DNA of 41,335 nt from contig JAMPYA010000002.1 of assembly GCA_023700885.1 (NCBI GenBank), forward strand, positions 1 through 41,335. Direction: 5' to 3'. Made by a program: the position numbers and the translations under genes. Numbering within the stretch: position 1 is the first letter of the stretch; every line of letters starts with the position of its first letter. Under the pieces are notes generated by a model. The model saw only the letters and a program-made list of their open reading frames with translations. It ran no database searches and was not told where the DNA came from. Of the stretch, positions 10,615 to 20,142 are shown one piece after another. Origin of the DNA: Flavobacteriaceae bacterium. Lineage in GTDB: Bacteria; Bacteroidota; Bacteroidia; Flavobacteriales; Flavobacteriaceae.

Positions 10615-10646
10615 AAAAGGATTGCAAAAAAAGCAATCCTTTTTTT
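10615..10646 (+). terminator. Terminator after the DUF6588 gene
   Basis: AAAAGGATTGC and GCAATCCTTTT form a perfect 11-bp stem with a short A loop, followed by seven T's in all. Confidence 0.9.
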
Positions 10647-10682
10647 GTCACAATTAATACATCCTATTCATCTTAAATATTG

Positions 10683-10690
10683 TATTTTTG
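10683..10690 (+). promoter_or_regulatory. -7 box of mdh promoter
   Basis: TATTTTTG matches TAnnTTTG, 30 nt upstream of the chosen mdh ATG. It overlaps the TTG at 10688, which argues that the TTG is untranscribed promoter rather than a start. Confidence 0.5.
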
Positions 10691-10720
10691 AGTATAAAAA
10701 ATCAAACAAAATTTAATTAT

Positions 10721-11653
10721 ATGAAAATAACAATAGTTGGAGCAGGTGCTGTAGGTGCTAGTTGCGCTGAGTACATTGCCATTAAAAACTTCGCTTCAGA
10801 AGTAGTATTAGTAGATATTAAAGAAGGTTTTGCTGAAGGAAAAGCAATGGATCTTATGCAAACAGCCACTTTAAACGGTTTTGACACAAAAATTACAGGC
10901 ACTACAGGAGATTATTCAAAAACAGCAGGTAGTGATGTAGTTGTAATTACAAGTGGAATACCAAGAAAACCTGGTATGACTCGTGAAGAATTAATCGGAA
11001 TTAACGCAGGAATTGTAAATACTGTAAGTTCAAGTTTAATTCAATATTCACCAAATACAATTATCATTGTTGTGAGCAACCCTATGGACACTATGACCTA
11101 TTTAGTTCATAAAGCAACTAAATTACCAAAAAATAGAATTATAGGTATGGGTGGTGCTTTAGACAGTGCTCGTTTTAAATACAGATTAAGTGAAGCTTTA
11201 GATTGCCCGTCTTCTGATGTTGAAGGATTAGTAATTGGAGGTCACAGTGACACAGGAATGATTCCACTAACTAGATTAGCGGTTAGAAATGGAGTGCCAG
11301 TAAATCAGTTTTTAAGTGCAGAACAATTAGAAAAAGTAAGCAATGAAACCATGGTTGGAGGCGCAACTTTAACTAAACTTTTAGGAACCAGTGCTTGGTA
11401 TGCGCCAGGTGCAGCAGTTTCTGTTTTGGTACAATCTATTGTAAATGATCAGAAAAAATTAATTCCTTGTTCTGTTTTATTAGAAGGAGAATACGACCAA
11501 AACGATATTTGTTTAGGTGTGCCTTGTATTATAGGAAAAAATGGAATTGAACAAATTGTTGATATCCAATTAAACAATGCCGAAAAAGCTTTATTTAAAA
11601 AAAGTTCGGATGGCGTTAGATCTATGAACGATGATTTAAAAAATGTATTATAA
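10721..11653 (+). CDS. mdh: Malate dehydrogenase
   Basis: The start is the ATG giving MKITIVGAGAVG, which places the Rossmann NAD-binding glycine motif at the very N-terminus as in the family; a TTG 33 nt upstream overlaps the promoter. The 310-residue enzyme oxidises malate to oxaloacetate with NAD+ in the TCA cycle. Visible signatures are the acidic D after beta-2 (VLVDIKEG, NAD preference), the substrate-binding arginines in SGIPRKPGMTREEL, VSNPMDTMTYL (the Met-Asp context and VSNP favour malate rather than lactate), and the catalytic His in GGHSDTGMIP. Mdh of the LDH-like type is standard in Bacteroidetes. It converges with fhs, with which it shares a terminator. Confidence 0.95.
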   Translation: MKITIVGAGAVGASCAEYIAIKNFASEVVLVDIKEGFAEGKAMDLMQTATLNGFDTKITGTTGDYSKTAGSDVVVITSGIPRKPGMTREELIGINAGIVNTVSSSLIQYSPNTIIIVVSNPMDTMTYLVHKATKLPKNRIIGMGGALDSARFKYRLSEALDCPSSDVEGLVIGGHSDTGMIPLTRLAVRNGVPVNQFLSAEQLEKVSNETMVGGATLTKLLGTSAWYAPGAAVSVLVQSIVNDQKKLIPCSVLLEGEYDQNDICLGVPCIIGKNGIEQIVDIQLNNAEKALFKKSSDGVRSMNDDLKNVL

Positions 11654-11667
11654 ATCTTATAAACTAT

Positions 11668-11699
11668 AAAAAAGAGGCTGCAGTTGCAGCCTCTTTTTG
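11668..11699. terminator. Bidirectional terminator between mdh and fhs
   Basis: GAGGCTGCA and TGCAGCCTC form a perfect 9-bp stem with a two-base centre, flanked by A's on the left and T's on the right, so it can end both convergent transcripts. Confidence 0.9.
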
Positions 11700-11701
11700 T
11701 T

Positions 11702-13378
11702 TTAAGACAAACCTGAAATTACTCCATTATCATCTATAGTCATCCCTTCAGATGCTGGGATTTCTGGTAATCCGGGCATACGCATCATTTCACCTAATAT
11801 TGGAATAATAAATTGCGCACCTGCTGCTATTTCAATTTCACGTACAGTTACTCTAAATCCTCTTGGTCTTCCTCTTTTAACTTCATTATCAGAAAAAGAT
11901 TTTTGTGTTTTAGCCATACAAATAGCAAAATGATCAAATCCTAAACGAGTTATTCTTTTTAAATTTAACTCCGCTTTTTTCTCATAATCAACACCATCAG
12001 CACCATAAATTTCACGAGCAATAGTTTCAATTTTTTCTTTTACTGGACTATTCCAATCATATAATGGTTTGTATTGAGTTGCTTTAGTTTCAACAACATT
12101 TACAACTGCTTTTGCTAATTCTTGGGTTCCTTCCCCTCCTTTTGCCCAACCGTTAGAAACAACTGCTTGAACACCTAAATCAGCACATTTTTGAATTACA
12201 AAATTAACTTCATCGTCAGAATCACTAACAAATGAATTAATAGCTACAACTGGTTCAATATTAAATTTTCGAATGTTTTCAATATGTTTTTCAAGGTTTT
12301 CAAATCCTTTTTGAACAAACTTCAAATTAGGTGTATTATATTCTTCTTTTTTAGCACCACCATGATGTCTTAATGCTCTAATAGTTGCAACTAAAACAAC
12401 TGCTTTTGGATTTAAACCTGCATAAGCTGATTTAATATTTAAAAACTTTTCTGCACCTAAATCTGCACCAAATCCTGCTTCTGTAACAACATAATTAGAT
12501 AAAGATAATCCCATTTTTGTAGCAATAATTGTATTGGTTCCTTGTGCAATGTTAGCAAATGGTCCACCATGAATAATTGCTGGATTTTCCTCTAAAGTTT
12601 GAACTAAATTAGGTTTAATTGCTTCTTTTAATAAAATTGCCATTGCATTTTCAGCTTTCAAATCACGTGCGAAAATTGGCTTATTATCAAAAGTAAATCC
12701 GATAAAAATATCGCCTAAACGCTTTTTTAAATCTTTTAAATCTTTTGACATACATAAAATTGCCATTACTTCAGATGCCGGAGTAATATTAAATCCATCT
12801 TCACGCGGAATCCCGTTTGCTGTTCCTCCTAATCCAATGGTAATATCTCGCAAAGCACGATCATTCATATCAATAACACGCTTCCAAAGAACTGTTCTTG
12901 CATCAATATTTAGATTTTGGGTTTTACTTTGCAGATTATTATCTATTAAAGCTGATAATAAATTATTGGCTTTTTCAATAGCGTTAAAATCGCCAGTAAA
13001 ATGAAGATTGATATCTTCCATTGGCACCACTTGTGAATAACCACCACCAGCTGCACCACCTTTTATTCCAAAAACCGGCCCTAAAGAAGGCTCTCTTAAA
13101 ACAACAGTCGCTTGTTTTCCAATTTTATTTAAGCCTTCAGTTAATCCTATAGAAACAGTTGTTTTTCCTTCTCCAGCCGGAGTTGGAGTTAAAGCTGTAA
13201 CTAAAATTAAATTATTAAGCTTAATTTTCTCATCATCAATTAAATTTAAAGGCAACTTGGCTTTATATTTTCCATATAATTCAAGATCATCTTCAGTAAT
13301 ATTAAGTTTTTGAGCAATTTTTTTAATCGATTTTAGCTCTTTACTTTGAGCTATTTCAATATCTGTTTTATATTTCAT
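11702..13378 (-). CDS. fhs: Formate--tetrahydrofolate ligase
   Basis: The start is set at the ATG giving MKYKTDIEIAQ; a TTG 21 nt upstream lies inside the -7 box and is rejected. The 558-residue enzyme makes 10-formyl-THF from formate, THF and ATP, feeding purine and formyl-methionine synthesis. The P-loop is in TPTPAGEGKTT (about residues 65-75), followed by EPSLGPVFGIKGGAAGGGYSQ and LHFTGDFNAI, which line the formyl-phosphate/folate site; a late DEVN and GEGTQELAKAV are also family-typical. Full length. It is monocistronic, between its own promoter box and the shared mdh/fhs terminator. Confidence 0.96.
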   Translation of the reverse strand: MKYKTDIEIAQSKELKSIKKIAQKLNITEDDLELYGKYKAKLPLNLIDDEKIKLNNLILVTALTPTPAGEGKTTVSIGLTEGLNKIGKQATVVLREPSLGPVFGIKGGAAGGGYSQVVPMEDINLHFTGDFNAIEKANNLLSALIDNNLQSKTQNLNIDARTVLWKRVIDMNDRALRDITIGLGGTANGIPREDGFNITPASEVMAILCMSKDLKDLKKRLGDIFIGFTFDNKPIFARDLKAENAMAILLKEAIKPNLVQTLEENPAIIHGGPFANIAQGTNTIIATKMGLSLSNYVVTEAGFGADLGAEKFLNIKSAYAGLNPKAVVLVATIRALRHHGGAKKEEYNTPNLKFVQKGFENLEKHIENIRKFNIEPVVAINSFVSDSDDEVNFVIQKCADLGVQAVVSNGWAKGGEGTQELAKAVVNVVETKATQYKPLYDWNSPVKEKIETIAREIYGADGVDYEKKAELNLKRITRLGFDHFAICMAKTQKSFSDNEVKRGRPRGFRVTVREIEIAAGAQFIIPILGEMMRMPGLPEIPASEGMTIDDNGVISGLS

Positions 13379-13396
13379 GTTAACTATTTTTCGATG

Positions 13397-13404
13397 CAAA
13401 TATA
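13397..13404 (-). promoter_or_regulatory. -7 box of fhs promoter
   Basis: The minus strand reads TATATTTG, 18 nt upstream of the fhs ATG, implying a very short 5' leader. No clear -33 is seen. Confidence 0.5.
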
Positions 13405-13486
13405 ATAATTAGAAAATTATAGACTTAAATTCTATTTAATGTATTGATTATTTTAATACTAAATTGGTATAATTTCTCTAAAAGAA

Positions 13487-13517
13487 TTGGCTTTTCGTGT
13501 TTGAAATTATATATTTG
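13487..13517 (+). promoter_or_regulatory. secDF promoter (-33 and -7)
   Basis: TTG at 13487-13489 and TATATTTG at 13510-13517 are separated by 20 nt, the expected Bacteroidetes sigma-A layout, with the -7 ending 39 nt before the secDF ATG. Confidence 0.65.
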
Positions 13518-13556
13518 CACGTTCAGAAAAAAATTAAGATTTAAAATTTTAACATA

Positions 13557-16535
13557 ATGCAAAATAAAGGACTTATTAAAGCTTTTGCTATTCTTTTCGG
13601 AATAGTAAGTTTGTATCAATTGTCATTTACTTGGTTCACTAAGAATGTAGAAGAAAAAGCCAGCGTTTATGCACAAGCTCACTTAAAAAATAATGATGTT
13701 CGCGAGAAATCAACACTAGAGAAAATTTATTTAGACTCCGTAGCTAATGAACCTGTTATTGATTTAGGATTCGCCCAATTTAGTTATGATGATATCAAAA
13801 ACAAAGAAATCAACTTAGGATTAGACCTTAAAGGTGGAATAAATGCTATTCTTCAGGTTTCTGTAAAGGATATTCTTATCGGATTGTCAAATAATTCTAA
13901 AAACCCGGTTTTCAATAAGGCATTAGCCGCTGCTTCAGAAGCACAAAAAAAGAGCGACGAAACATACTTAAACCTATTCTTTCAAGAGTTTGATAAATTG
14001 AGTAACGGAACGGTTAAATTAAGTGATCCAAGTATTTTTGGAAACAAGTCTCTTCGCGATAAAATTAACTTCAAACTTACTAATGAAGAAGTTAAACCAA
14101 TTATTGCTGATGAAGTTTCAGGATCAATTAGTACTGCATTTGAGGTTTTAAGAAGTCGAATTGATAAATTTGGTGTTACTCAACCAAACATCCAAAGAAT
14201 TGGAAATTCTGGACGTATTTTAATTGAATTACCTGGAGCTAAAGATATTGAGCGTGTTAAAAAATTATTACAAAGTACCGCTGAATTACAATTTTGGGAA
14301 GTTTATAGCAACCAAGAAACAGCTAATTTTTTAATTCAGGCCGATGGTCTATTAACAGAACTTCTTAAAAATGAAACTGAAACTGCGGCAAGTTCTAAAT
14401 CATCAGAATTAGATGCCTTATTGGGTGATGTAAAAGATTCTATAGCTAAAACACCATCAACTACCAACAAGTTGTTTGCTGTTTTATCTCCAAATATTCC
14501 ACAGGATGCCAATCAATTAAGCTCATTAATTGCTACTTCATCAGCAAAAGATACGGCTACTGTTAACAGATATTTATCAATGCCAGAAGTAAGAGCTTTA
14601 CTTTCTGATGAAATGAGATATGCAAAATTCTTATGGGATGCAAAGGCTCAAAAAGGAACTGATGTAATTTCATTATATGCAATAAAAGGAAATCGCGAAA
14701 ATATTGCTCCGTTAGAAGGTGACGTTATAGAAGATGCTTCTCAACAATACGATCAACTTGGGGCAAATCCAGAAGTGAGCATGACCATGAATAGTCGTGG
14801 TTCAAAAATTTGGGGGAAAATGACTACTGAAAATGTAGGAAAATTTGTAGCAGTTGTCTTAGATGATCAAGTATATACAGCGCCTAGAGTTAATGATGCA
14901 ATTACAACTGGCAGAACTTCAATCTCTGGAAATTTTACCGTAGATGAAGCTCAAGATTTAGCAAATGTTTTAAAAGCAGGTAAATTACCTGCTGCAGCTC
15001 ATATTATTCAGTCAGAAATTGTTGGACCTTCATTAGGTCAGGAATCTATTGATAGTGGTTTAAGTTCCTTCTTAATTGCATTTATTCTAGTGTTAACTTG
15101 GATGTTATTTTATTATGGTAGAGCTGGCTGGTACGCTGATATTGCATTAGCTGTAAACTTACTATTCATCATGGGAATCTTAACTGCCTTTGGAGTAGTA
15201 CTTACTTTACCTGGTATTGCAGGTATCGTTTTAACAATTGGTATGGCAGTTGATGCCAACGTCATTATTTTTGAACGTATCAAAGAAGAAAAAGAAAAAG
15301 GAAAAGCAACTAAAGAAGCGATAAAAGATGGTTTTCAAAATGCACTTTCTTCAATCATTGATGGTAACGTAACAACACTTTTAACAGGAATTATTTTATA
15401 TGTATTTGGAACCGGTCCTGTTAAAGGATTTGCTTACACCTTAATTATTGGTATTTTAACATCTTTGTTTACAGCTATTTTTATAACAAGATTGTTAATT
15501 GAAGCATATTCAGCAAAAGGAAAATCATTAAAATTTTCAACTAAATTTACTAAAAAATGGTTTGCTAATATTCATGTTGAATTTGTTAAGAAAAGAAAAT
15601 ATGCCTATATACTTTCGTCAACTGTAATCATTGCCGGATTAATTTCTCTTTATGTAAATGGATTAAACTATGGAGTTGATTTCGTTGGAGGTAGATCCTA
15701 TACCGTACGTTTTGAAAACGCTGTAAAACCAGCTGAAGTTTCTAATCTGTTAAAAAATGCTTTTGGAAGTTCTCCCGAAGTTAAAACTTATGGTGATGAT
15801 AATCAATTAAAAATTACAACTAAGTATAAAATTGATATAGAAGGTAGTGAAATTGATGATGAAGTAATGAACTTGCTCTATACTAACTTAAAATCTACGC
15901 TTCCTGCTAATATGACTTTAGAGCAATTTAAAGGTGGGTACGATGGACAAACTATTGGGATAATGAATGCCATTAAAGTAGAACCTACTATGGCTACGGA
16001 TATTAAAATCGCAGCACAATGGTCAATTTTCGGATCATTAATTGTGATTTTTATATATATTCTTTTAAGATTTAAAAAATGGCAGTACAGTTTAGGAGCT
16101 GTTATTGCTTCATTCCACGATGCTTTAATTGTTATTTCTGTATTTTCACTATTCTATAAATACTTACCATTTAATACCGAAATTGATCAATCTTTTATAG
16201 CTGCCATATTAACAATTATTGGATATTCTTTGAACGATACCGTTGTTATTTTTGATAGAGTTAGAGAATATGTTGGGGAACATAAAAATTGGAAATATGC
16301 ACGCATTATTAACGAAGCACTCAGCTCTACGTTAAGCAGAACTATAAATACTGCATTTACAACATTAATAGTTTTGTTCGCTATATTCATTTTTGGTGGC
16401 GACTCTCTAAAGGGTTTTATGTTTGCTTTAATTGTAGGTATTTTGGTAGGAACTTACTCTTCTTTATACGTAGCAACTCCAATTTTATACGATACTATTA
16501 ATTTTGTAAAAAAAGGTAAAGTAGAAAAAGAATAA
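13557..16535 (+). CDS. secDF: Fused protein translocase subunit SecDF
   Basis: A 992-residue fusion of SecD and SecF, RND-like membrane proteins that use the proton gradient to pull preproteins through SecYEG. The first membrane segment is near the N-terminus (AFAILFGIVSLYQL). The SecD part has GLDLKGGINAILQV (residues about 92-106), a periplasmic domain with AFEVLRSRIDKFGVTQP, and the D4-D5 signatures GMAVDANVIIFERIKEE. The SecF part starts near residue 700 (GLNYGVDFVGGRS) and has GYSLNDTVVIFDRVRE. The fused form is usual in Bacteroidetes. The SecD periplasmic region is longer than in E. coli, with Ser/Asp/Lys-rich spacers near residues 270-350. It has its own promoter and terminator. Confidence 0.96.
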   Translation: MQNKGLIKAFAILFGIVSLYQLSFTWFTKNVEEKASVYAQAHLKNNDVREKSTLEKIYLDSVANEPVIDLGFAQFSYDDIKNKEINLGLDLKGGINAILQVSVKDILIGLSNNSKNPVFNKALAAASEAQKKSDETYLNLFFQEFDKLSNGTVKLSDPSIFGNKSLRDKINFKLTNEEVKPIIADEVSGSISTAFEVLRSRIDKFGVTQPNIQRIGNSGRILIELPGAKDIERVKKLLQSTAELQFWEVYSNQETANFLIQADGLLTELLKNETETAASSKSSELDALLGDVKDSIAKTPSTTNKLFAVLSPNIPQDANQLSSLIATSSAKDTATVNRYLSMPEVRALLSDEMRYAKFLWDAKAQKGTDVISLYAIKGNRENIAPLEGDVIEDASQQYDQLGANPEVSMTMNSRGSKIWGKMTTENVGKFVAVVLDDQVYTAPRVNDAITTGRTSISGNFTVDEAQDLANVLKAGKLPAAAHIIQSEIVGPSLGQESIDSGLSSFLIAFILVLTWMLFYYGRAGWYADIALAVNLLFIMGILTAFGVVLTLPGIAGIVLTIGMAVDANVIIFERIKEEKEKGKATKEAIKDGFQNALSSIIDGNVTTLLTGIILYVFGTGPVKGFAYTLIIGILTSLFTAIFITRLLIEAYSAKGKSLKFSTKFTKKWFANIHVEFVKKRKYAYILSSTVIIAGLISLYVNGLNYGVDFVGGRSYTVRFENAVKPAEVSNLLKNAFGSSPEVKTYGDDNQLKITTKYKIDIEGSEIDDEVMNLLYTNLKSTLPANMTLEQFKGGYDGQTIGIMNAIKVEPTMATDIKIAAQWSIFGSLIVIFIYILLRFKKWQYSLGAVIASFHDALIVISVFSLFYKYLPFNTEIDQSFIAAILTIIGYSLNDTVVIFDRVREYVGEHKNWKYARIINEALSSTLSRTINTAFTTLIVLFAIFIFGGDSLKGFMFALIVGILVGTYSSLYVATPILYDTINFVKKGKVEKE

Positions 16536-16553
16536 TATTTTAAGATTTAATAA

Positions 16554-16587
16554 TAAAACCGTTCCAATAAATTTGGAGCGGTTTTTT
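16554..16587 (+). terminator. Terminator of secDF
   Basis: AAAACCGTTCCA pairs with TGGAGCGGTTTT (one G-T pair), followed by T's. Confidence 0.85.
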
Positions 16588-16598
16588 CTATTTAAAAG

Positions 16599-17135
16599 AT
16601 GTTTAATTTAAAAATACTTCAAAGCACAACGATTTCAGAAAATGAAATTGAGCAATTAACAGCGTTAATAAATGCTGTTTACAAGGCTTCTGAGGGAGAA
16701 TTCTGGCCTTCTGATGGGAGCTACTCTAGAACAAATATTGATGAAATAACTAACTTCATTTCTAAAGAAGAAATGATTGTAGCTTATTTTAATAGTGAAA
16801 TAGCGGGTTGTGTACATATTTATCCTCTTAATAATACCACTCTTGGATTTGGGATGTTAACATGCTCATTAAGCCATCGAAAAAAAGGGATTGGAAACTC
16901 TTTGTTAAAAGCAGTTGAATCATATGCTAATGAAAACAACTATTCAGTCATTCAATTAGAATTATTAAAACCCATTGCATTTAATCATCCAGAAAAAGAA
17001 TTTTTAGAGTTTTGGTATCAAAAATGGGGATACAAACATCATGAAACAATACCTCATGAAAAATTATATTTTAAACAAGCAACAATGTTAAAATTTCCTT
17101 GTAAATTTGACATCTTTCAAAAACTATTGCAATAA
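16599..17135 (+). CDS. GNAT family N-acetyltransferase
   Basis: A 178-residue protein with the GNAT fold. The acetyl-CoA pyrophosphate-binding motif A is seen as HRKKGIGNSLLKAVESYA (R-x-x-G-x-G context) at about residues 92-110, preceded by the strand LGFGMLTCSLS and followed by VIQLELLKP and the motif B-like FWYQKWGYK. It would transfer an acetyl group from acetyl-CoA to an amine; the acceptor cannot be told. It starts 12 nt after the secDF terminator and 40 nt before the hpt-adk gene, so it could be co-transcribed with hpt-adk and obg; no separate promoter is evident. Confidence 0.85.
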   Translation: MFNLKILQSTTISENEIEQLTALINAVYKASEGEFWPSDGSYSRTNIDEITNFISKEEMIVAYFNSEIAGCVHIYPLNNTTLGFGMLTCSLSHRKKGIGNSLLKAVESYANENNYSVIQLELLKPIAFNHPEKEFLEFWYQKWGYKHHETIPHEKLYFKQATMLKFPCKFDIFQKLLQ

Positions 17136-17175
17136 TAAACAATATATTACCTTATAAAATACCAAAAATACAACG

Positions 17176-18288
17176 ATGAATACGATTAAATTACACGATA
17201 AATATTTTAAAAATTTCATTTCAAAAGATGAAATTGATATTGCTATTAAGTCTGTTGCATTACAAATACATAAAGATATAAAAGGTGAAATTCCTTTGTT
17301 TATCGCTATTCTAAACGGATCTTTTATGTATGCTGCTGACTTGCTAAGACACTATCCTGGACAGTGCGAAATATCTTTCGTAAAATTATCTTCATACGAA
17401 GGCACTAATTCATCAGGCTCTATCAAAAGTCTTATTGGTTTAAATGGAGAGGTAAAAGACAAAACTGTTATTATTTTAGAAGACATTGTAGATACCGGTA
17501 ATACGCTTCAAGAAATATTCAATCTTTTTGAAGATAAAAATGTAAAACAACTTAAAATTGCCACTTTATTCTTAAAACCGGATGTGTACAAAAAAAAATT
17601 ACCTATTGATTATATAGCTATTTCTATCCCTGATAAATTTATTGTAGGATACGGTTTAGATTATGATGATTTGGGCAGAAACCTTTCTGATGTATATCAA
17701 CTTACTACTTTAAATATGAAAAATATAGTTTTATTCGGACCTCCTGGCGCCGGTAAAGGAACACAAGCAGAATTTTTAAAAAATATTTTCAATTTGATTC
17801 ACATATCAACAGGTGATGTTTTTAGACAAAATATTCAAAATCAAACTAAACTAGGTAAATTAGCAAAATCATATATGGATGCCGGTAATTTAGTTCCTGA
17901 TGAAGTTACCATTGATATGTTAAAAGCTGAAGTAGAAAAAAATTCAACTGCAAAAGGATTCATTTTTGATGGTTTCCCAAGAACTGAATCACAGGCAAAG
18001 GCACTCGATTTATTTCTAAATGAAAAAGGTGAAACAATTAACGGAATGATAGCGTTGGAAGTTGAAGAAGATATTTTGGTTACTCGTTTATTAGAGCGAG
18101 GAAAAATAAGTGGAAGACCTGATGACCAAGATGAAGAAAAAATAAGAAATAGATTTAATGAATATCACACTAAAACAGCAATATTAAAAGAATACTACGC
18201 AGCTCAGGGAAAGTATTTTGGTGTTAACGGTGTTGGATCTATTGAAGAAATTACTGAGCGTTTAAAAGTTGTTTTTAACCAACTTTAA
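17176..18288 (+). CDS. adk: Fused hypoxanthine phosphoribosyltransferase-adenylate kinase
   Basis: A single 370-residue frame joins two enzymes. Residues 1-180 are a type I purine phosphoribosyltransferase with the PRPP loop [12 protein letters not shown] and the C-terminal [14 protein letters not shown]; this half salvages hypoxanthine/guanine to IMP/GMP. Residues 181-370 are adenylate kinase: P-loop [26 protein letters not shown], and GRPDDQDE with a short LID as in AK1-type enzymes, interconverting 2 ADP and ATP + AMP. No linker separates them: the HPRT end TTLN runs straight into [11 protein letters not shown]. The ATG at 17716 (Met181) could also start a free adenylate kinase. It is followed 32 nt later by obg, likely in one operon. 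Confidence 0.94.
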   Translation: MNTIKLHDKYFKNFISKDEIDIAIKSVALQIHKDIKGEIPLFIAILNGSFMYAADLLRHYPGQCEISFVKLSSYEGTNSSGSIKSLIGLNGEVKDKTVIILEDIVDTGNTLQEIFNLFEDKNVKQLKIATLFLKPDVYKKKLPIDYIAISIPDKFIVGYGLDYDDLGRNLSDVYQLTTLNMKNIVLFGPPGAGKGTQAEFLKNIFNLIHISTGDVFRQNIQNQTKLGKLAKSYMDAGNLVPDEVTIDMLKAEVEKNSTAKGFIFDGFPRTESQAKALDLFLNEKGETINGMIALEVEEDILVTRLLERGKISGRPDDQDEEKIRNRFNEYHTKTAILKEYYAAQGKYFGVNGVGSIEEITERLKVVFNQL

Positions 18289-18320
18289 AAACTAAAATAA
18301 AAACAAACAAGAGAGAAATA

Positions 18321-19316
18321 ATGACTGAAGGAAATTTTGTTGACTATGTAAAAATCTACGCATCTTCTGGAAAAGGTGGTAAAGGATCTGCTCATCTCCA
18401 TAAAGAAAAATTTATCTTAAAAGGAGGTCCAGACGGTGGTGATGGAGGAAGAGGTGGTCATGTAATTGTACGTGGCGATAAAAATTTATGGACTTTATTT
18501 CATTTTAAATTCAAAAAACACTTTAAAGCTGAACACGGAGGTGACGGAAGTAAAAGTAGAAGTAGTGGTAAATTTGGCGAAGATGTTTATATGGATGTTC
18601 CTCTTGGAACCATCATAAGAGATATTGAAACCAATGAAATTCTTTTTGAAATAACACAAGATAAAGAAGAAAGAATTTTAATTCAAGGTGGTAAAGGAGG
18701 TTTAGGAAACTGGCATTTTAAAACTTCTACAAACCAAACTCCGCGCTATGCTCAACCCGGAATGCCAAGTGAAGAAGGTGAGTTTTTACTAGAACTTAAA
18801 GTATTGGCAGATGTTGGCTTGGTTGGATTTCCTAATGCGGGTAAATCTACTTTATTATCCGTAATAACTTCTGCAAAACCAAAAATTGCCGATTATCCTT
18901 TTACAACATTAAAACCTAATTTAGGAATTGTTAAATATCGTGATTTTAGAACATTTGTTGTTGCAGATATTCCTGGAATTATTGAAGGTGCAGCTGACGG
19001 AAAAGGCTTAGGAATTCGCTTTTTGCGTCATATAGAACGCAATTCAACACTATTATTTCTTGTTGCTGCCAATTCAGAAAATATCAAAAAAGAATATGAA
19101 ATTTTGTTGAATGAGCTCAAACTCCACAATCCCGAGTTATTAGATAAAAGTAGATTATTAGCTATTACAAAAATAGATTTATTAGATGATAAAGAGCTTA
19201 CAAAGATTAAAAAGAAACTTCCAAAAGATGTTCCACATATATTTATTTCATCAGTAGCCCAACTAGGTTTAACTGAATTGAAAGATAAATTGTGGGAAAT
19301 GCTTAATCCGTCTTAA
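18321..19316 (+). CDS. obg: Obg/CgtA family GTPase
   Basis: A 331-residue Obg protein, a GTPase that binds the large ribosomal subunit and is essential in most bacteria. The N-terminal glycine-rich Obg fold (residues 1-155) shows [18 protein letters not shown] and [14 protein letters not shown]. The G domain follows with G1 [11 protein letters not shown], switch [10 protein letters not shown]3 [14 protein letters not shown] and G4 ITKIDLL. No C-terminal OCT domain is present. A purine-rich stretch, GAGAGAAATA, precedes the ATG, unusual in this window where most genes lack Shine-Dalgarno sites. The stop overlaps the convergent lipoprotein gene by 14 bp. Confidence 0.96.
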   Translation: MTEGNFVDYVKIYASSGKGGKGSAHLHKEKFILKGGPDGGDGGRGGHVIVRGDKNLWTLFHFKFKKHFKAEHGGDGSKSRSSGKFGEDVYMDVPLGTIIRDIETNEILFEITQDKEERILIQGGKGGLGNWHFKTSTNQTPRYAQPGMPSEEGEFLLELKVLADVGLVGFPNAGKSTLLSVITSAKPKIADYPFTTLKPNLGIVKYRDFRTFVVADIPGIIEGAADGKGLGIRFLRHIERNSTLLFLVAANSENIKKEYEILLNELKLHNPELLDKSRLLAITKIDLLDDKELTKIKKKLPKDVPHIFISSVAQLGLTELKDKLWEMLNPS

Positions 19317-19779
19317 TTACAATTGGTAAAGAAAATTCTGCACTAACTGGTATTCCTCTTTTAATGGCGGGTTGTAATAACGGTAATTCTTGTAATCCTG
19401 CATTAATTATACTATCCAGTTTTGGTAAATTTTGACTTATTTTATCAGATTTTTGAATAGAGGAAAGTTTTGTTTTTCCAACTTTATCCACTATTATTTT
19501 AACTATTATTGTATCATTAAAGTATGTTTTGGTATTTATATTCAACTGATTTAAAGACAGGTAAATGTATTTTGACATTTTTATTTGAAAACAAATACGC
19601 TGTTTTTCTTCAGATGGTATACTGTCACATTCAGGAAAAATAGGATAATCATCAAGTTTAGCATAATCTATCGTATCCTTTTCGGGAATGTCTGCTTGCA
19701 TCGGTTTTTTAAAACTTAAATACTCACAAGATGTTAAAAACATCAACCACAAAATAGGGAAGAAAAATATTTTTTTCAT
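19303..19779 (-). CDS. Lipoprotein with a TonB C-terminal-like domain
   Basis: A 158-residue protein with a lipobox signal ([18 protein letters not shown]; Cys about residue 18). After a short acidic linker it has a segment with YPIFPECDS and a later run ([16 protein letters not shown]...[33 protein letters not shown]) that resembles the TonB C-terminal fold seen in many Bacteroidetes 'energy transducer TonB' proteins. There is no N-terminal transmembrane anchor or proline-rich stretch of a real TonB, so it cannot transmit energy on its own. Function is unknown. It lies between obg (convergent) and the subtilisin-like gene (divergent). Confidence 0.65.
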   Translation of the reverse strand: MKKIFFFPILWLMFLTSCEYLSFKKPMQADIPEKDTIDYAKLDDYPIFPECDSIPSEEKQRICFQIKMSKYIYLSLNQLNINTKTYFNDTIIVKIIVDKVGKTKLSSIQKSDKISQNLPKLDSIINAGLQELPLLQPAIKRGIPVSAEFSLPIVIKTD

Positions 19780-19904
19780 TAAATCCTAATTACTGCCTAA
19801 AATTACTATTTTTTAAGTCTTTACAAATATCTTTTTAACAAAAATCTTGTCTTTATTTATTAAAATTAAATAGGTTGTGTAATTGACTTTAGCTCATTTC
19901 TTTT

Positions 19905-19981
19905 AGATTGATAATTATAGATTAATCTAATCCTATTTCATTTAGAAAAAGCTCTTCATTAAACTATAATTATCGATCTTA
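19905..19981. repeat. Imperfect inverted repeat, about 22 nt arms
   Basis: AGATTGATAATTATAG (19905-19920) pairs with CTATAATTATCGATCT (19964-19979), 15 of 16 positions; extending to about 22 nt leaves a loop near 32 nt. It has no T-run and no obvious target duplication, so it is neither a plain terminator nor a clear mobile element. It may be a structured leader or operator-like site. Confidence 0.5.
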
Positions 19982-20100
19982 AAAATTTAAGCAGTACTGT
20001 TTAAACCAAGATTTACAAAAGCAAACTCATTTATATTACATTATATATAATAAATATAAATTAAATAATTAATATTATTTTTTTGTTAACACAAACTTCA

Positions 20101-20108
20101 TATATTTG
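20101..20108 (+). promoter_or_regulatory. -7 box of subtilisin-like gene
   Basis: TATATTTG occurs 34 nt upstream of the ATG. A TTTG at 20082-20085 is 15 nt away, shorter than the usual 19-21 spacing. Confidence 0.4.
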
Positions 20109-20142
20109 AAACTATTTTAACAATAAAATTAACAGTTTCATC

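Larger units (their letters stand above)
19780..20142. other. Non-coding divergent region between two lipoprotein genes
   Basis: No gene is seen here. It is very AT-rich on the right (20040-20085) and holds the inverted repeat 19905-19981 and the -7 box of the downstream peptidase gene at 20101. Confidence 0.5.

Noticed and set aside
10688-10720. TTG start giving an 11-residue longer Mdh
   Set aside because: The TTG overlaps the -7 box, and the family begins directly with the Rossmann strand at the ATG 10721.
13379-13399. TTG start giving a longer Fhs
   Set aside because: It lies within the TATATTTG promoter box on the minus strand; the ATG at 13378 matches the family start.
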